Made by a program: the position numbers and the translations under genes
Notes under the pieces: model-generated
The model's database searches: none
What the model was told of the DNA's origin: nothing
The model's input: only the letters and a program-made list of their open reading frames with translations
Shown here: piece after piece, positions 18,718-31,985 of the stretch
Numbering within the stretch: the stretch's first letter is position 1
Layout: every line of letters starts with the position of its first letter
NCBI RefSeq assembly: GCF_018831085.1
Contig: NZ_JAGPNM010000001.1
Location: forward strand, 558,001-622,000
Reading direction: 5' to 3'
Source of the DNA: Rheinheimera oceanensis
GTDB lineage: Bacteria > Pseudomonadota > Gammaproteobacteria > Enterobacterales > Alteromonadaceae
DNA length: 64,000 nt

Positions 18718-19749
18718 TTAAGACCAGTTCAGTACCACTTTGCCGGATTGGCCAGAGCACATAATGTCGAAGCCTTCCTGAAAACGCTCCATTGGTAACT
18801 CATGGGTTATCATGGGTGTTAAATCCAGCCCGGATTGAATTAAGCTGGCCATCTTGTACCAGGTTTCAAACATCTCCCGGCCATAAATACCTTTAATTAT
18901 CAGTCCTTTAAAAATAACTTTGTTCCAGTCAACTGCCATATCAGACGGCGGGATCCCCAGCATGGCAATTTTGCCACCGTGGTTCATGGTATCCAGCATG
19001 CTGCGAAATGCTGCCGGTACGCCAGACATTTCCAGGCCAACGTCAAAGCCTTCTGTCATACCCAACTCTTTCATCACGTCTTTTAAATTCTGCTTGCTCA
19101 CATCTACCGCACGGGTGGCTCCCATTTTCAGTGCCAACTCCAACCGGTATGGGTTTACATCGGTAATCACTACATGGCGGGCACCAACATGACGCGCCAC
19201 TGCAGCGGCCATAATACCGATAGGGCCGGCACCGGTTATCAGTACATCTTCACCAACTAAATCGAATGACAAGGCAGTATGCACAGCATTGCCGAACGGG
19301 TCGAAAATAGCGGCGATATTGTCCGGAATATTATCAGCCAGTTTAAAGGCGTTATAGGCCGGGATCACCAGGTACTCGGCAAAAGAGCCGGCACGGTTTA
19401 CACCAACGCCAATAGTATTGCGGCATAAATGCACTCTACCGGCACGGCAGTTACGGCAGTAGCCGCAGGTGATATGGCCTTCGCCGGAGACGCGATCGCC
19501 AATGTTAAAGCCACGCACTTCCGAGCCCATGCCTTCAATTACGCCCACATATTCATGGCCAACCACCATACCGTGCGGAATAGTATTTTGTGCCCACTCG
19601 TCCCACTTATAGATATGCACATCGGTGCCACAAATCGCGGTTTTTTTAATGCGGATTAACACATCATTTGGGCCAACCTCCGGTTTGTCTACTTCGGTTT
19701 GCCAAATGCCAGGTTCTGCTTTTAACTTTGCTAATGCTTTCATTTTCAC
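18718..19749 (-). CDS. tdh: L-threonine 3-dehydrogenase
   Basis: 343 residues, the family length. It is a zinc-dependent medium-chain dehydrogenase: catalytic-zinc motif [12 protein letters not shown] and GHEYVG, structural-zinc cysteines [15 protein letters not shown], and an NAD-binding Rossmann segment ([17 protein letters not shown]). It oxidises L-threonine to 2-amino-3-ketobutyrate, which Kbl cleaves. The gene starts nine bases after kbl, so the two form a kbl-tdh operon ended by the hairpin at 18663-18690. Confidence 0.98.
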   Translation of the reverse strand: MKMKALAKLKAEPGIWQTEVDKPEVGPNDVLIRIKKTAICGTDVHIYKWDEWAQNTIPHGMVVGHEYVGVIEGMGSEVRGFNIGDRVSGEGHITCGYCRNCRAGRVHLCRNTIGVGVNRAGSFAEYLVIPAYNAFKLADNIPDNIAAIFDPFGNAVHTALSFDLVGEDVLITGAGPIGIMAAAVARHVGARHVVITDVNPYRLELALKMGATRAVDVSKQNLKDVMKELGMTEGFDVGLEMSGVPAAFRSMLDTMNHGGKIAMLGIPPSDMAVDWNKVIFKGLIIKGIYGREMFETWYKMASLIQSGLDLTPMITHELPMERFQEGFDIMCSGQSGKVVLNWS

Positions 19750-19758
19750 GCCCCGCCC

Positions 19759-20955
19759 TTATGCGATCACGCCCATGTCTTTACCAATACGGATAAAGGC
19801 TGCAATCGCCTTATCCAGTTGCTCTGTTGTATGTGCTGCTGAAATCTGGGTGCGGATCCGCGCCTGGCCTTTTGGCACCACCGGAAACGAGAAACCCACC
19901 ACGTAAATACCTTCGGCCAGCATACGTTTGGCCATTTCTGCCGCGACTTTGGCATCGCCCAGCATTACCGGAATAATAGCGTGGTCTTTACCGGCCAGCG
20001 TAAAACCGGCAGCAGACATTTTTTCGCGAAAGTAATTGGCGTTATCCCACAGTTTAGCCCGCAGCGCATCGCCTTGCGCCAACATGTCCAGCACCTTTAT
20101 AGAGGCAGTGACAATAGACGGCGCCAGCGAATTAGAGAATAAATATGGCCGTGAGCGCTGACGCAGCCACTCAATCACTTCTTTTTTACCTGAGGTATAA
20201 CCGCCGGACGCGCCGCCAAGTGCCTTACCCAGGGTACCGGTAATAATATCAACGCGGTTCATCACATTGCAGTATTCATGGGTGCCACGGCCATTTTTAC
20301 CAACAAAACCTACAGCATGGCTGTCATCTACCATTACCATGGCGCCGTATTTATCGGCCAGGTCGCACACAGCTTTTAAGTCGGCGATTACGCCATCCAT
20401 TGAGAATACACCGTCGGTGGCAATCAGCTTAAAGCGGGCGCCGTCGGCATCGGCTTGTTTTAGCTGGGCTTCAAGCTCTTGCATATCGTTATTGGCATAA
20501 CGGTAACGTTTGGCTTTACACAACCGCACACCGTCAATAATAGAGGCATGGTTTAACGCATCAGATATTACCGCATCTTCGGCGCCTAAAATGGTTTCGA
20601 ACAAGCCGCCGTTAGCATCAAAGCAGGATGAATACAAAATGGTATCTTCAGTGCCTAAAAAAGCACTGATATTTTGTTCCAGCGTTTTATGAATATCCTG
20701 GGTACCGCAGATAAAGCGTACCGACGCCACACCAAAACCATGGCTGGCTAAGCCCTGCTGCGCAGCAGCAATTAAATCAGGGTGATTGGCCAGGCCTAAA
20801 TAGTTGTTAGCGCAAAAATTCAGTACCTGCTGGCCACCAACAGTAACGTCAGCACGTTGTTGAGACGTAATAATACGTTCTGCTTTGTACAAACCTTCTG
20901 CTTTCACATCGTCTATTTGTTGTTGTAGATGTTGCAGAAAAGCGCCATTGCGCAT
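19759..20955 (-). CDS. kbl: 2-amino-3-ketobutyrate CoA ligase (glycine C-acetyltransferase)
   Basis: 398 residues, PLP-dependent alpha-oxoamine synthase family. The segments [30 protein letters not shown] and the PLP lysine motif [10 protein letters not shown] are present. It cleaves 2-amino-3-ketobutyrate with CoA to glycine and acetyl-CoA. First gene of the kbl-tdh operon, with an AGGAGG ribosome site. Confidence 0.98.
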   Translation of the reverse strand: MRNGAFLQHLQQQIDDVKAEGLYKAERIITSQQRADVTVGGQQVLNFCANNYLGLANHPDLIAAAQQGLASHGFGVASVRFICGTQDIHKTLEQNISAFLGTEDTILYSSCFDANGGLFETILGAEDAVISDALNHASIIDGVRLCKAKRYRYANNDMQELEAQLKQADADGARFKLIATDGVFSMDGVIADLKAVCDLADKYGAMVMVDDSHAVGFVGKNGRGTHEYCNVMNRVDIITGTLGKALGGASGGYTSGKKEVIEWLRQRSRPYLFSNSLAPSIVTASIKVLDMLAQGDALRAKLWDNANYFREKMSAAGFTLAGKDHAIIPVMLGDAKVAAEMAKRMLAEGIYVVGFSFPVVPKGQARIRTQISAAHTTEQLDKAIAAFIRIGKDMGVIA

Positions 20956-21109
20956 AAAGCCTCCTGTTGCGGGGGTAAGAGAACAGAAAAAAACGGCGCC
21001 ATTGTAAAGCTTATAGCGTTGTCCTGCAGCGCTTTTAACGTATCCAAAGCGCTGCTCAGACCTGCAGCTGTAAAGTTTAAACTACATAAACATCAATATC
21101 TAAACAGCC

Positions 21110-23752
<2,643 letters not shown>

Positions 23753-23775
23753 GCTAACACAGTATCGGGCTGGCT

Positions 23776-25074
23776 CTAGCGCCAGCGGGTTAATTTGTGG
23801 CCTTTAAGCGCATAAAACAGAATAAACAGGTAACAGGGCAGCATCACGATATAAGCGCCCTGTTGCCCCAGCGCGCTGCCGCTGGCCAGCCCCCAAAACA
23901 ACGGGCCAAAGGCACCACCGGCAATACCCATAATCAGTAACGCCGAGCCTACACTGGTAAGTGAGCCCAAACCAGACAACGCCAAAGGCCACACTGCCGG
24001 CCAGACAATAGCATTTGCCAGCCCTAATACCGCAATAAGCAGCAAGGTGTCGGGTAAGGCTGTACCACCAAAAGGCACCAGCAGCGTATTGGCTATAACA
24101 TAAGATGAAGCATCCCCCATAACAATTGCCAGCGTAAGCACTACGCCCAGCACAGCTGATACTGCCAGTGCAGCCTGCTGCGACAGCACTCTTGGGATCA
24201 GCACTATGCCCAAAACATAACCCAGCACCATACAAGCCATAGTGTAAGACGTCATTACGGTATACCGCTCCACTCCCAGCGATAATGCAAACAGGCCGAT
24301 GGTGTCACCGGCGATCACTTCTACCGCAACATAAACAAACAGTGCCAGCACCCCAAGTGCCAGGCTGGGCCTTGCCAGCGCGGCTTTAACCTGCCCGGCT
24401 TTGTTACCTTCGCCGGTTTCTTTTTCCAGCTCTGGCAATGGTGAAAACTTCACTGCCAGGGCCAGCAAACCCAAAAAGGCAGCTAACCCGAGATAAGGCA
24501 ACACTAAACTGGCTGCCATAGTGTCAATCTGCTCTGCACTAAGCTCCGTGCCGGCAGGTGCAACAAAGCTGCTGGCGATAAGGGCAGTAAAAACTATGGG
24601 CGCAACTACACCGGCAGTTTTATTTAAAATACCCATAATGCTGATACGCACAGCCGCAGTTTCTTCCGGGCCAATTTTAACCACATAAGGGTTTACCGCG
24701 GTTTGCAATAAAGTCTGGCCGGTACCAATAACCAGCTGCGCTAACAAAAATAAGGCAAAGGTCTGGGTTTGGGCCGCCGGAATATATAGCAACCCGGCCA
24801 GCATCATTGTGGCCATACCCAGCGCCATACCATTTTTATAACCTACTTTACGGATAAGCCAGGCAGAGGGCAGCGCGGTAAAGGTTACGGCGATATAAAA
24901 TGAAAACAACACCAGCGATGCCTGAAACGGTGTTAGCAATAGCATCTGCTTCAGATAAGGCATTAACGAGCCATTAAGCCAGGTAGCAAACCCCAGTACA
25001 AAAAACAGCATCGCCACTATGATCATTGGCAGTATGCTGCTGCGCTTTTTTGCCTGCTCAGCTGTCATTTCCAT
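23776..25074 (-). CDS. nagP: N-acetylglucosamine permease, MFS FucP-type
   Basis: 432 residues with 12 predicted membrane helices, of the FucP-like sugar:proton symporter group (FFVLGFATWLNGSLMPYLK, ...GQTLLQTAVNPYVVKIGP). It is the last gene of nagK-nagB-II-nagA-nagP, the arrangement known from Shewanella, where NagP imports GlcNAc across the inner membrane. 26 bases behind nagA, with a GGGGAA ribosome site. Confidence 0.9.
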   Translation of the reverse strand: MEMTAEQAKKRSSILPMIIVAMLFFVLGFATWLNGSLMPYLKQMLLLTPFQASLVLFSFYIAVTFTALPSAWLIRKVGYKNGMALGMATMMLAGLLYIPAAQTQTFALFLLAQLVIGTGQTLLQTAVNPYVVKIGPEETAAVRISIMGILNKTAGVVAPIVFTALIASSFVAPAGTELSAEQIDTMAASLVLPYLGLAAFLGLLALAVKFSPLPELEKETGEGNKAGQVKAALARPSLALGVLALFVYVAVEVIAGDTIGLFALSLGVERYTVMTSYTMACMVLGYVLGIVLIPRVLSQQAALAVSAVLGVVLTLAIVMGDASSYVIANTLLVPFGGTALPDTLLLIAVLGLANAIVWPAVWPLALSGLGSLTSVGSALLIMGIAGGAFGPLFWGLASGSALGQQGAYIVMLPCYLFILFYALKGHKLTRWR

Positions 25075-25100
25075 ATTTATTCCCCGCTTTTATTATTATG

Positions 25101-26219
25101 CTATTCGGCAGCAAATACCGGCTTACCGTTAATCCAGTTAGCCTGCACCTGCCAGTTATTATTCAGTAATACTAAATCTGCCTGCGCCCCGGCTACTATA
25201 CGGCCTTTGTTCGGTTGTGCTAAAAACTGCGCCGGGTACAACGACGCCATACGTAAGGCTTCTGCAGCACTCACATCAAGCTGTTCCACGGCATATTGCA
25301 CGGCGGCTGCCATATCCAGTACCGAGCCTGCCAGCGCACCGGCTTCGTTGGTTAGTTTGTTACCCTCGCGGATAACTTTGCCGTCAAAAAAAGCAAATTC
25401 GCTATCTGAAGTGCCAACCGGCGACATGGCATCGGTGACGATCATCAGTTTACCCTTAGGCTTGGCAGCCAGCGCCACTTTGGCAGCCACCGGGTGCATA
25501 TGGTGACCGTCAAAAATAACCCCGCACCAGCTGTTGGCATCTGCCAGTGCAACCCCAACCATACCCGGCTCGCGCGAGGTCAGCGGCGACATAGCATTAT
25601 AAAGATGGGTAAAACCGCTGGCACCGGCAGCCAGCGCGGCTTGTACGGTAGCCGCGTCGGCATTGGAGTGTCCAAGGCAAACAATTACATTCAGCGCGAC
25701 CAGCTGCTGTATTTGCTGCGGGCTGATATTTTCCGGCGCCACTGTCACCAGCTTAACACCAAGATCGGTACGGCCGTATATTGCCAACTCCGCTTCACTT
25801 AATTGCCGGATGTGTTGCTGCGGGTGCACACCTTTTTTTGGTACCGACAAATGCGGCCCTTCAAAATGCACACCAATAATACCGGGCTCAGCATCGGCAA
25901 TAGCATCGGCAATAGTGTCAGCAGCTTGCTGCATAACACTAATGCTGTCAGTAATTACCGTAGGCAGCATAGCTGTGGTACCAAAACGGGCATGTGCCTG
26001 CAACATGGTGCGCAGTGTCTGGCGGCTGGGAGCGGTATTAAATAACGCCCCGCCACCTCCGTTAACCTGTACATCAATAAAACCGGGCACCAGTAAACCC
26101 GTTTGCACTGCACCGGCTGCCGGTGTTACCGCCTGAATAATGCCGTCTTTAATTACGACACTGACATTATCAAACCACTTTTCGCCGTCAAACAGGCGGC
26201 TGACACTTAACTGCTGCAT
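25101..26219 (-). CDS. nagA: N-acetylglucosamine-6-phosphate deacetylase
   Basis: 372 residues, amidohydrolase superfamily. Metal and active-site segments are present: DVQVNGGGGALFNT, GVHFEGPHL, CLGHSNADAATVQAAL, GFTHLYNAMSPL and the catalytic Asp in MIVTDAMSPVG. It removes acetate from GlcNAc-6-P to give glucosamine-6-P for NagB-II. Middle gene of the operon, 23 bases after nagB-II. Confidence 0.96.
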   Translation of the reverse strand: MQQLSVSRLFDGEKWFDNVSVVIKDGIIQAVTPAAGAVQTGLLVPGFIDVQVNGGGGALFNTAPSRQTLRTMLQAHARFGTTAMLPTVITDSISVMQQAADTIADAIADAEPGIIGVHFEGPHLSVPKKGVHPQQHIRQLSEAELAIYGRTDLGVKLVTVAPENISPQQIQQLVALNVIVCLGHSNADAATVQAALAAGASGFTHLYNAMSPLTSREPGMVGVALADANSWCGVIFDGHHMHPVAAKVALAAKPKGKLMIVTDAMSPVGTSDSEFAFFDGKVIREGNKLTNEAGALAGSVLDMAAAVQYAVEQLDVSAAEALRMASLYPAQFLAQPNKGRIVAGAQADLVLLNNNWQVQANWINGKPVFAAE

Positions 26220-26242
26220 GTACTCACTACCCTTAGGTTGGG

Positions 26243-27241
26243 TTATACCGTTTTGGTCACTTTATTCAGGCCCGGCGGTGCATCGGGGTTAATGCCCCTG
26301 CTGCGCGCCACTACTTCAACATCCAGATAAAACCGCTGCAATACCAGCAACGGTAATACCCGCGCATCGGCGTTTACACCACGGTGGTGCAACTGCACTA
26401 TGGCAGCACCACGGCTGCGTACATCTTCTATCTGGCTGCGGTGTGCGCTTAAGCTTTCATCTTCTATAGTGACATCAACAATAGCAAACTGGTTTTTTAC
26501 CAGTGTAACCGGGCCGTGTAAAAACTCAGCACTGGAAAACGCTTCGGCATGAATGCCACACACTTCTTTTAGCTTTAGTGCAATTTCGCGGGAAATGGCA
26601 TAGCCCAGACCACGGCCTAATACCACCAGATGTGCCACTTTTTCTAACGCCTGTGCCGTTAACTGCTGTGGTAATTCGATAGCAGCCTGCAAACTTTGCG
26701 GTAATTGCTGCACCGCCTGTTGCAGTGCCTGATTACCCGACCAAACCGACACCAACTGCAAAATAGCACTTAAGGTAGCCAGATAGCTTTTGGTCGCCGC
26801 CACTGCCTTTTCCGCACCAACATGCAGCGGCAGCGTATAATGCGCCAGCTCTGCCAGAGGAGAGGTGGTATCGTTTACCAATGCCACCACCATAGCGCCG
26901 CTACGTTTGGCCATATCAACCTGTGCCAGAATATCCGGGCTACGGCCCGACTGTGAAATAACCAGTACCAGCGCATCGGCCAGCTGCAATGATTTGTTGT
27001 ATACACTGGCAATAGACGGCGCGGCGGCAGCTACCGGCAAACCAACTTCTATTTCAATTAAATATTTGGCAAATACCCCGGCATGATCAGAAGACCCGCG
27101 CCCCACCATATAGACAAACTTTGGCGCACGTTGGCGAATGTGTTCTACCACCTGCTGCACGGTAGCGGCATTGGCTGCCAGTTGCTCGGCAATACGTTGT
27201 GGCGCTTCTGTGGCTTCCAGAGCCATAATACTGTTGCTCAT
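26243..27241 (-). CDS. nagB-II: Glucosamine-6-phosphate deaminase, SIS type (NagB-II)
   Basis: 332 residues, two SIS (sugar isomerase) domains related to the isomerase half of GlmS, without a glutaminase domain. Phosphosugar-binding stretches MVGRGSSDHAGVFAKYL and SQSGRSPDI are clear, and the C-terminus INPDAPPGLNKVTKTV has the end typical of GlmS/AgaS-like proteins. It turns glucosamine-6-P into fructose-6-P and ammonia, replacing classic NagB. It lies 13 bases after nagK. Confidence 0.92.
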   Translation of the reverse strand: MSNSIMALEATEAPQRIAEQLAANAATVQQVVEHIRQRAPKFVYMVGRGSSDHAGVFAKYLIEIEVGLPVAAAAPSIASVYNKSLQLADALVLVISQSGRSPDILAQVDMAKRSGAMVVALVNDTTSPLAELAHYTLPLHVGAEKAVAATKSYLATLSAILQLVSVWSGNQALQQAVQQLPQSLQAAIELPQQLTAQALEKVAHLVVLGRGLGYAISREIALKLKEVCGIHAEAFSSAEFLHGPVTLVKNQFAIVDVTIEDESLSAHRSQIEDVRSRGAAIVQLHHRGVNADARVLPLLVLQRFYLDVEVVARSRGINPDAPPGLNKVTKTV

Positions 27242-27254
27242 TTTTACTTCTTAC

Positions 27255-28169
27255 CTATAACGACATAACGGAAGATGGCAGTTGGCTGCGCTGACGGGCA
27301 AACCACACTGCACCGAGTTCCGGCGGTTGTAATGCCGGTGTAACCTGTTGCTGAATATGTTCTGGCAGATACGGCAGCAGTTTATGCGCCAAGCCACCAA
27401 TAAAAGATAATCTGGGCGGCGCTATGCTAAGCAACCTGTCGGCAATAGCGCTGATAAACTCTGCGCCCTGACGCACCAATTGTAATGCCGTAGCATCACC
27501 AGCCTCTGCGGCAATAAATACCAGAGGCGCATATTTGGCATAAGTAGTTGGCGTTGCCTGCATAAAATGCGACACCACCTCAATGCTATTGCTGGCAGCC
27601 AGCTCTTGTAGCAGCAAGGTTGTCATTTGCGTAGGAGGCGCCAGTTGATCCAGGCTTAGTAATACCTTATGCAGCAACTGCATACCAAACCAGGCGCCGC
27701 TGCCATTGTCACCATAAGGGAAACCATGGCCGCCCACCTCTATCAACTGACCGTTTACTTCGGCCAGACCGCAAGACCCCGTGCCAACAATAATGACTGC
27801 ACCATCAAGCCCCTGATGCGCTCCCATACAGGCAATATGCAAATCACTGGTAAGGTGTAGCGTTTTAAACGGATGCTGCCAGGCAGAAAAAAGCCGGTAA
27901 TATTGTGGCATATTAACACCCGCTAAACCGGCACCGGCAATTAAGCGCGACATATCATTAAATGCCAGCCCCGCACTGCTAAGCGCCTGCTGGGTAGCCG
28001 TTAAAATAGAGTCTGTTGCTACTTTCATGCCACGCAACGGGTTAGCCGGGCCGGACAAGCCTTCGCCTAAAATTTGCTGATCTGCCGATACAATAACAGC
28101 GCGGCATTTACTGCCACCACCGTCTATTCCTAAATATAAAGGCGTATCGGCCTTCAGCGCTGTACTCAT
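27255..28169 (-). CDS. nagK: N-acetylglucosamine kinase (BadF/BcrA ATPase family)
   Basis: 304 residues from the ATG at 28169, chosen because the phosphate-1 motif YLGIDGGGSKCRAVIV follows closely and GAGG lies upstream; the longer reading adds a non-conserved leader. VIIVGTGSCGLAEV is the second ATPase motif. It phosphorylates GlcNAc after entry by NagP. First gene of the nag operon, with a NagR-type operator 90 bases upstream. Confidence 0.92.
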   Translation of the reverse strand: MSTALKADTPLYLGIDGGGSKCRAVIVSADQQILGEGLSGPANPLRGMKVATDSILTATQQALSSAGLAFNDMSRLIAGAGLAGVNMPQYYRLFSAWQHPFKTLHLTSDLHIACMGAHQGLDGAVIIVGTGSCGLAEVNGQLIEVGGHGFPYGDNGSGAWFGMQLLHKVLLSLDQLAPPTQMTTLLLQELAASNSIEVVSHFMQATPTTYAKYAPLVFIAAEAGDATALQLVRQGAEFISAIADRLLSIAPPRLSFIGGLAHKLLPYLPEHIQQQVTPALQPPELGAVWFARQRSQLPSSVMSL

Positions 28170-28258
28170 CCTGTAAACCTCATTGCAAATTGTGTTGATG
28201 CCTCTGGCTGTCATCACTGTGGCTGTCTGCTATTAGCTGTTGCCTGTTAGCTTAGCAA

Positions 28259-28276
28259 ATTGACAGCGTTGTCATT
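28259..28276. promoter_or_regulatory. NagR-type operator in the nagK / GH20 divergent promoter region
   Basis: ATTGACAGCGTTGTCATT, with the near-palindromic core TGACAGC/GTTGTCA. It shares sequence and spacing with the site at 35822-35839 before the TonB receptor gene. Binding by the LacI-family regulator encoded at 36211-37236 is inferred. Confidence 0.75.
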
Positions 28277-28436
28277 TTTAAAAACCAGCATATAATAAAT
28301 CTGACAAATAACAAGTGTCTTGTTTAAAAATCAGGCTGGCATTTTACGACACTGGCCGCATTAAATTTAAAATTAACAATATAATCATAAATTTACATAA
28401 TATGTTTGAGTTGTTTGTTAACATACTAAAATAACA

Positions 28437-28464
28437 AGCCGGTGCAGTTGGTACAGCACCGGCT
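28437..28464 (+). promoter_or_regulatory. Leader hairpin in front of the GH20 ribosome site
   Basis: AGCCGGTGC / GCACCGGCT, a 9-base-pair perfect GC-rich stem with a 10-base loop. It ends seven bases before the GGGGAA ribosome site of the hexosaminidase gene. It could stabilise the message or affect translation. There is no T run, so termination is unlikely. Confidence 0.5.
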
Positions 28465-28482
28465 ACAACAGGGGAACTTTTT

Positions 28483-31044
28483 ATGCGCGTTATGATTTTT
28501 TTACTGCTGCTAAGCACAGCTCCGGCATCGGCAGCATGGACCCAGCAACAACTGGCAGAATTTGCCCAAAACAGTACTTTGCAATTTACTGTGCAGTCAA
28601 ACCAGCTCAATACGCCTTCACGTTTTAACGCAGCTATTATTTTACAGAATAACTCTGCGGTCGCTTTACCTGCCGGTGCAGCAGACTGGCAAATATACTT
28701 TCATTTAATCCGCCGGATAGAACATACCCAGCAGCATGGGCTGCAAATTGAGCACGTGCAGGGCGACCTGCACCGCATTAGTCCCGTAGCAGGCTTTGCC
28801 GGCCTTAAACCCTCGCAACAATTAACACTGCCGTTTGAGTCTGGCCCCTGGATGGTAAGCTACAGTGATTTTATGCCACGTGCTTTTATTGCCTTTGCTA
28901 ACCTGCAGGCCGAAGTTTTTACCAATACTGACACTGAAGACTTCAGCCGGTTTGTGCAGCCTATAAACACAGCAGAGCAGCAACTACGTAGTTTGGGCGA
29001 GCCGGATCAGGTGCCGGTAGTAGATGCAGCTTTGCGTTTTAGCCACAACGAGCAGTTAAACCGTGCCCGTATAAGCGATGATGTCAGTACCCGCATTATA
29101 CCTACGCCATTGCAGGCAGAATTTAGTAAGCGCCGCGTTACACTGGATAACAGCTGGCACATTCACTTCAGTGGCCGCCTTACGCAAGAAGCAAAATACC
29201 TGCAGCAGCAATTACAGCAACTAGGCTTAGCCCTGCCCGGCAGCAGCGCGGCAGCAGATAAAAAAACCAGTGTGATAACATTACAGGTAGATAGCAGCTT
29301 AGCTGTCAGCGCAGAAGGCTACCAGCTTGATATCAGCGATAAAGCCATCCGTATTACCGGTAAAGATAATGCCGGCGCATTTTATGCTGTGCAGTCATTA
29401 CTGGCGCTATTACAACAGCAAGACAACAAACTGTTGCTACCTACAGGTAACATAACCGACCAGCCACGTGCTGCCTGGCGTGGCATGCATTACGATATGG
29501 CGCGTAACTTTCATGGTAAAGCAGTCACTATGCGGCTGATTGATAATATGGCGCGCTACAAACTGAATAAACTACACCTGCACCTGACAGAAGACGAAGG
29601 CTGGCGGCTGGAAATTCCCGGCCTGCCGGAGCTGACTGATATTGGCGCCAAACGTTGCTTTGATTTAACCGAGCAGCACTGTCTGCTAACCCAACTGGGT
29701 ACCGGCCCGCACCCGGATGGCTCTGGTAATGGTTATTACAGCACAGCCGATTTTATTGAAATTTTACAATACGCTGCAGAGCGCCATATTGAAGTTATAC
29801 CGGAAATTGACCTGCCAGGCCATGCCAGGGCCGCTATTGTGGCTATGAAAGCCCGTTATAACCGCCTAATGGCCGCCGGCCAACCCCAGGCTGCCAGCCA
29901 GTATTTGCTGTCTGATCCGAACGACAGCTCCAGTTACCTTAGCGTGCAAAACTACAACGACAATTCAGCTAATGTCTGTCTGCCCTCAACCTATGCCTTT
30001 GTCGATAAAGTAGTGTATGAGTTGCAACAAATGTATCGCCAGGCTGGTATTAAGCTGAATATTTTTCATATGGGCGGTGATGAAGTAGCAAACGGTTCCT
30101 GGCTGGGCTCTGCCGCCTGCCAGCAACTGTTTAGCACACCGGACAATGGCGTAGCAGGCGTAGCCGATTTAAAGCCCTATTTTGTCAGCCGGCTGGCTGA
30201 TATTACCCAAAGGCGCGGCCTTGCGCTGGCAGGCTGGGAAGACGGCTTAATGTACGACCGGCAAAATACCTTTAACCGCAGCCAGTTTGCTAACGAGCGG
30301 GTAATCGCCAATGCCTGGGACAATATCTGGGAATGGGGCGTGGGCGATCGCGCTTACCGGCTGGCGAATAATGGTTATCAGGTGATCCTGTCGCCCGGTA
30401 CGCATTTGTATTTTGATCACCCGCACGAAGCCAACCCCGCCGAGCGCGGCTATTACTGGGCTACCCGCTTTAGCAGTATTGATAAAGTGTTTGGCTTTAT
30501 GCCTGACAATTTATACGCCAATGCCGATACTACCCGCAGTGGCGCCCTGATTACCGATTTAGAAGCTCTGGTTGGCCGCGAAATGCCGGCACTGAAGCAG
30601 GCAGAAAATATCCTGGGTATTCAGGGCCAGGTGTGGAGCGAAACCATACGCACAGCAGAGCAACTGGAGCAAATGATTTACCCCCGCCTGCTGGCTTTGG
30701 CCGAGCGCGCCTGGCATAAAGCCAGCTGGGAGGCCAATAATAATAGCATCCAGCGTAGCCAGGACTGGCAGCGGTTTGCTTTGCGCTTAAGCCAGGTTGA
30801 GCTGGGCCGGCTGGCCGCGAATAACAGCAGTTTTTACCTGCCACCGCCGGGCGTAAAACTAAACGCAGAACAACTTAAGGTTAATACCGCGCTACCGTTT
30901 TTAACCACCGAGTGCAGCACCGATCAGGGCCAGAACTGGCACTCCTGCCCGGCTGCCGCGCCAGCACAACCAGCCACACTTTGGCTGCGCAGCCGCCTTG
31001 GCAATACCGTAAGCCGTACGGTAATCCCCGACCTTAGGCCCTGA
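28483..31044 (+). CDS. Exported beta-N-acetylhexosaminidase, glycoside hydrolase family 20
   Basis: 853 residues with signal peptide (VMIFLLLLSTAPASA). Domains in order: chitobiase-type N-terminal carbohydrate-binding domain (about 18-180), GH20b (about 200-325), catalytic GH20 barrel (about 325-760) and a C-terminal Ig-like domain. The catalytic pair is D533-E534 in HMGGDEVANGSW. It splits GlcNAc from chitin oligosaccharides, probably in the periplasm. It is divergent from the nag operon and shares its operator region. The ribosome site GGGGAA fits the chosen start. Confidence 0.95.
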   Translation: MRVMIFLLLLSTAPASAAWTQQQLAEFAQNSTLQFTVQSNQLNTPSRFNAAIILQNNSAVALPAGAADWQIYFHLIRRIEHTQQHGLQIEHVQGDLHRISPVAGFAGLKPSQQLTLPFESGPWMVSYSDFMPRAFIAFANLQAEVFTNTDTEDFSRFVQPINTAEQQLRSLGEPDQVPVVDAALRFSHNEQLNRARISDDVSTRIIPTPLQAEFSKRRVTLDNSWHIHFSGRLTQEAKYLQQQLQQLGLALPGSSAAADKKTSVITLQVDSSLAVSAEGYQLDISDKAIRITGKDNAGAFYAVQSLLALLQQQDNKLLLPTGNITDQPRAAWRGMHYDMARNFHGKAVTMRLIDNMARYKLNKLHLHLTEDEGWRLEIPGLPELTDIGAKRCFDLTEQHCLLTQLGTGPHPDGSGNGYYSTADFIEILQYAAERHIEVIPEIDLPGHARAAIVAMKARYNRLMAAGQPQAASQYLLSDPNDSSSYLSVQNYNDNSANVCLPSTYAFVDKVVYELQQMYRQAGIKLNIFHMGGDEVANGSWLGSAACQQLFSTPDNGVAGVADLKPYFVSRLADITQRRGLALAGWEDGLMYDRQNTFNRSQFANERVIANAWDNIWEWGVGDRAYRLANNGYQVILSPGTHLYFDHPHEANPAERGYYWATRFSSIDKVFGFMPDNLYANADTTRSGALITDLEALVGREMPALKQAENILGIQGQVWSETIRTAEQLEQMIYPRLLALAERAWHKASWEANNNSIQRSQDWQRFALRLSQVELGRLAANNSSFYLPPPGVKLNAEQLKVNTALPFLTTECSTDQGQNWHSCPAAAPAQPATLWLRSRLGNTVSRTVIPDLRP

Positions 31045-31048
31045 ATAT

Positions 31049-31081
31049 AAAAAAGCCAGCTAACCTAAGCTAGCTGGCTTT
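31049..31081. terminator. Bidirectional terminator between GH20 and sapC
   Basis: AAGCCAGCTA / TAGCTGGCTT, 10-base-pair perfect stem with an 8-base loop. The minus-strand side has a run of T and fits the end of the TonB receptor-cupin-SapC operon; the plus-strand side is a few bases after the GH20 stop codon. Confidence 0.8.
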
Positions 31082-31132
31082 CAGGCAACACCAACAACAA
31101 AGCTAACAGCATCAAGCCATTAGCTTTATTAC

Positions 31133-31840
31133 TTAACTGGCGTCAGCGATTTTCTTTACCAGTTTCTGTGTATGCTGCAGCGACATCAGCTGGGCATAAA
31201 TCGCAGTTAAATAACCGCTCTTACGCAGCTCAAGGAACACTTCATCACTCAGTTCATTCAGTTTTGGCTCGTCAATCAGGTAAATACCGTTAATACGGCG
31301 CTCTTCACCTTTAATTGTCAGCGTTAATACCTGTTCTTTAATCAGTTCCAGGCTTTGCAATTTTTCCACAAAGTTGCGGGTAATCATGCCCATATCAACA
31401 TATTCAGCCATTTGCTGCTTACGCTGGGTTAAAAATTCGCTTTCACTGCCATCATCGTTAAACAGAGCATGACCTTCAGCCTGGCCTACACGCTCAGAAC
31501 TTTCATCCAGGCCTACCAACAGGCGGTCGCCATCCGGCTTATCTTTTACCAGTACCAGCGGGTAATTGCGTGCTGCACGCGGTACATACAGCGCCTGCCA
31601 TTGGTCATTTTGCATAAACAGGTTTTGTTGTGCAGCCAGGCCCAGCATAGCTACCGGCTGAAAAGTGTCATTAGCTTTTACAAAAACAATAGGAAACTCA
31701 GCACCAGCCACAACAAATTCGTGTACCACTACCGGTAATAAATGCTCGCTGCTGATATGAGAAAAGGCGTTGTTATTATTGATTTTAGTTGCGGCGTGCT
31801 GTTCTTTATTTAACGGCACAATCTTAGGTGTTGAAGTCAT
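31133..31840 (-). CDS. SapC family protein
   Basis: 235 residues, soluble, no signal peptide. HLLPVVVHEFVVAGAEFPIVFVK, and further on LVGLDESSERVGQAEGHALF and YLIDEPKLNELSDE, match the SapC family, named after a Campylobacter S-layer-associated protein but common in polysaccharide and TonB-receptor clusters of Alteromonadales and Xanthomonadales. The biochemical role is not known. It is the last gene of receptor-cupin-SapC, next to the GlcNAc genes. Confidence 0.88.
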   Translation of the reverse strand: MTSTPKIVPLNKEQHAATKINNNNAFSHISSEHLLPVVVHEFVVAGAEFPIVFVKANDTFQPVAMLGLAAQQNLFMQNDQWQALYVPRAARNYPLVLVKDKPDGDRLLVGLDESSERVGQAEGHALFNDDGSESEFLTQRKQQMAEYVDMGMITRNFVEKLQSLELIKEQVLTLTIKGEERRINGIYLIDEPKLNELSDEVFLELRKSGYLTAIYAQLMSLQHTQKLVKKIADAS

Positions 31841-31985
31841 AAACTGCTCTTTATTCTGTTCATGGATTTGAGAAGTACTGATGGCAAAGATGTTGTTATA
31901 AGTCGTCTACCCCGAACGCCATCAGCAATGCGCTGTTATCATGCGCTAAGTCAACAATGGGATCAATACCAAATCACTGCTCTGC

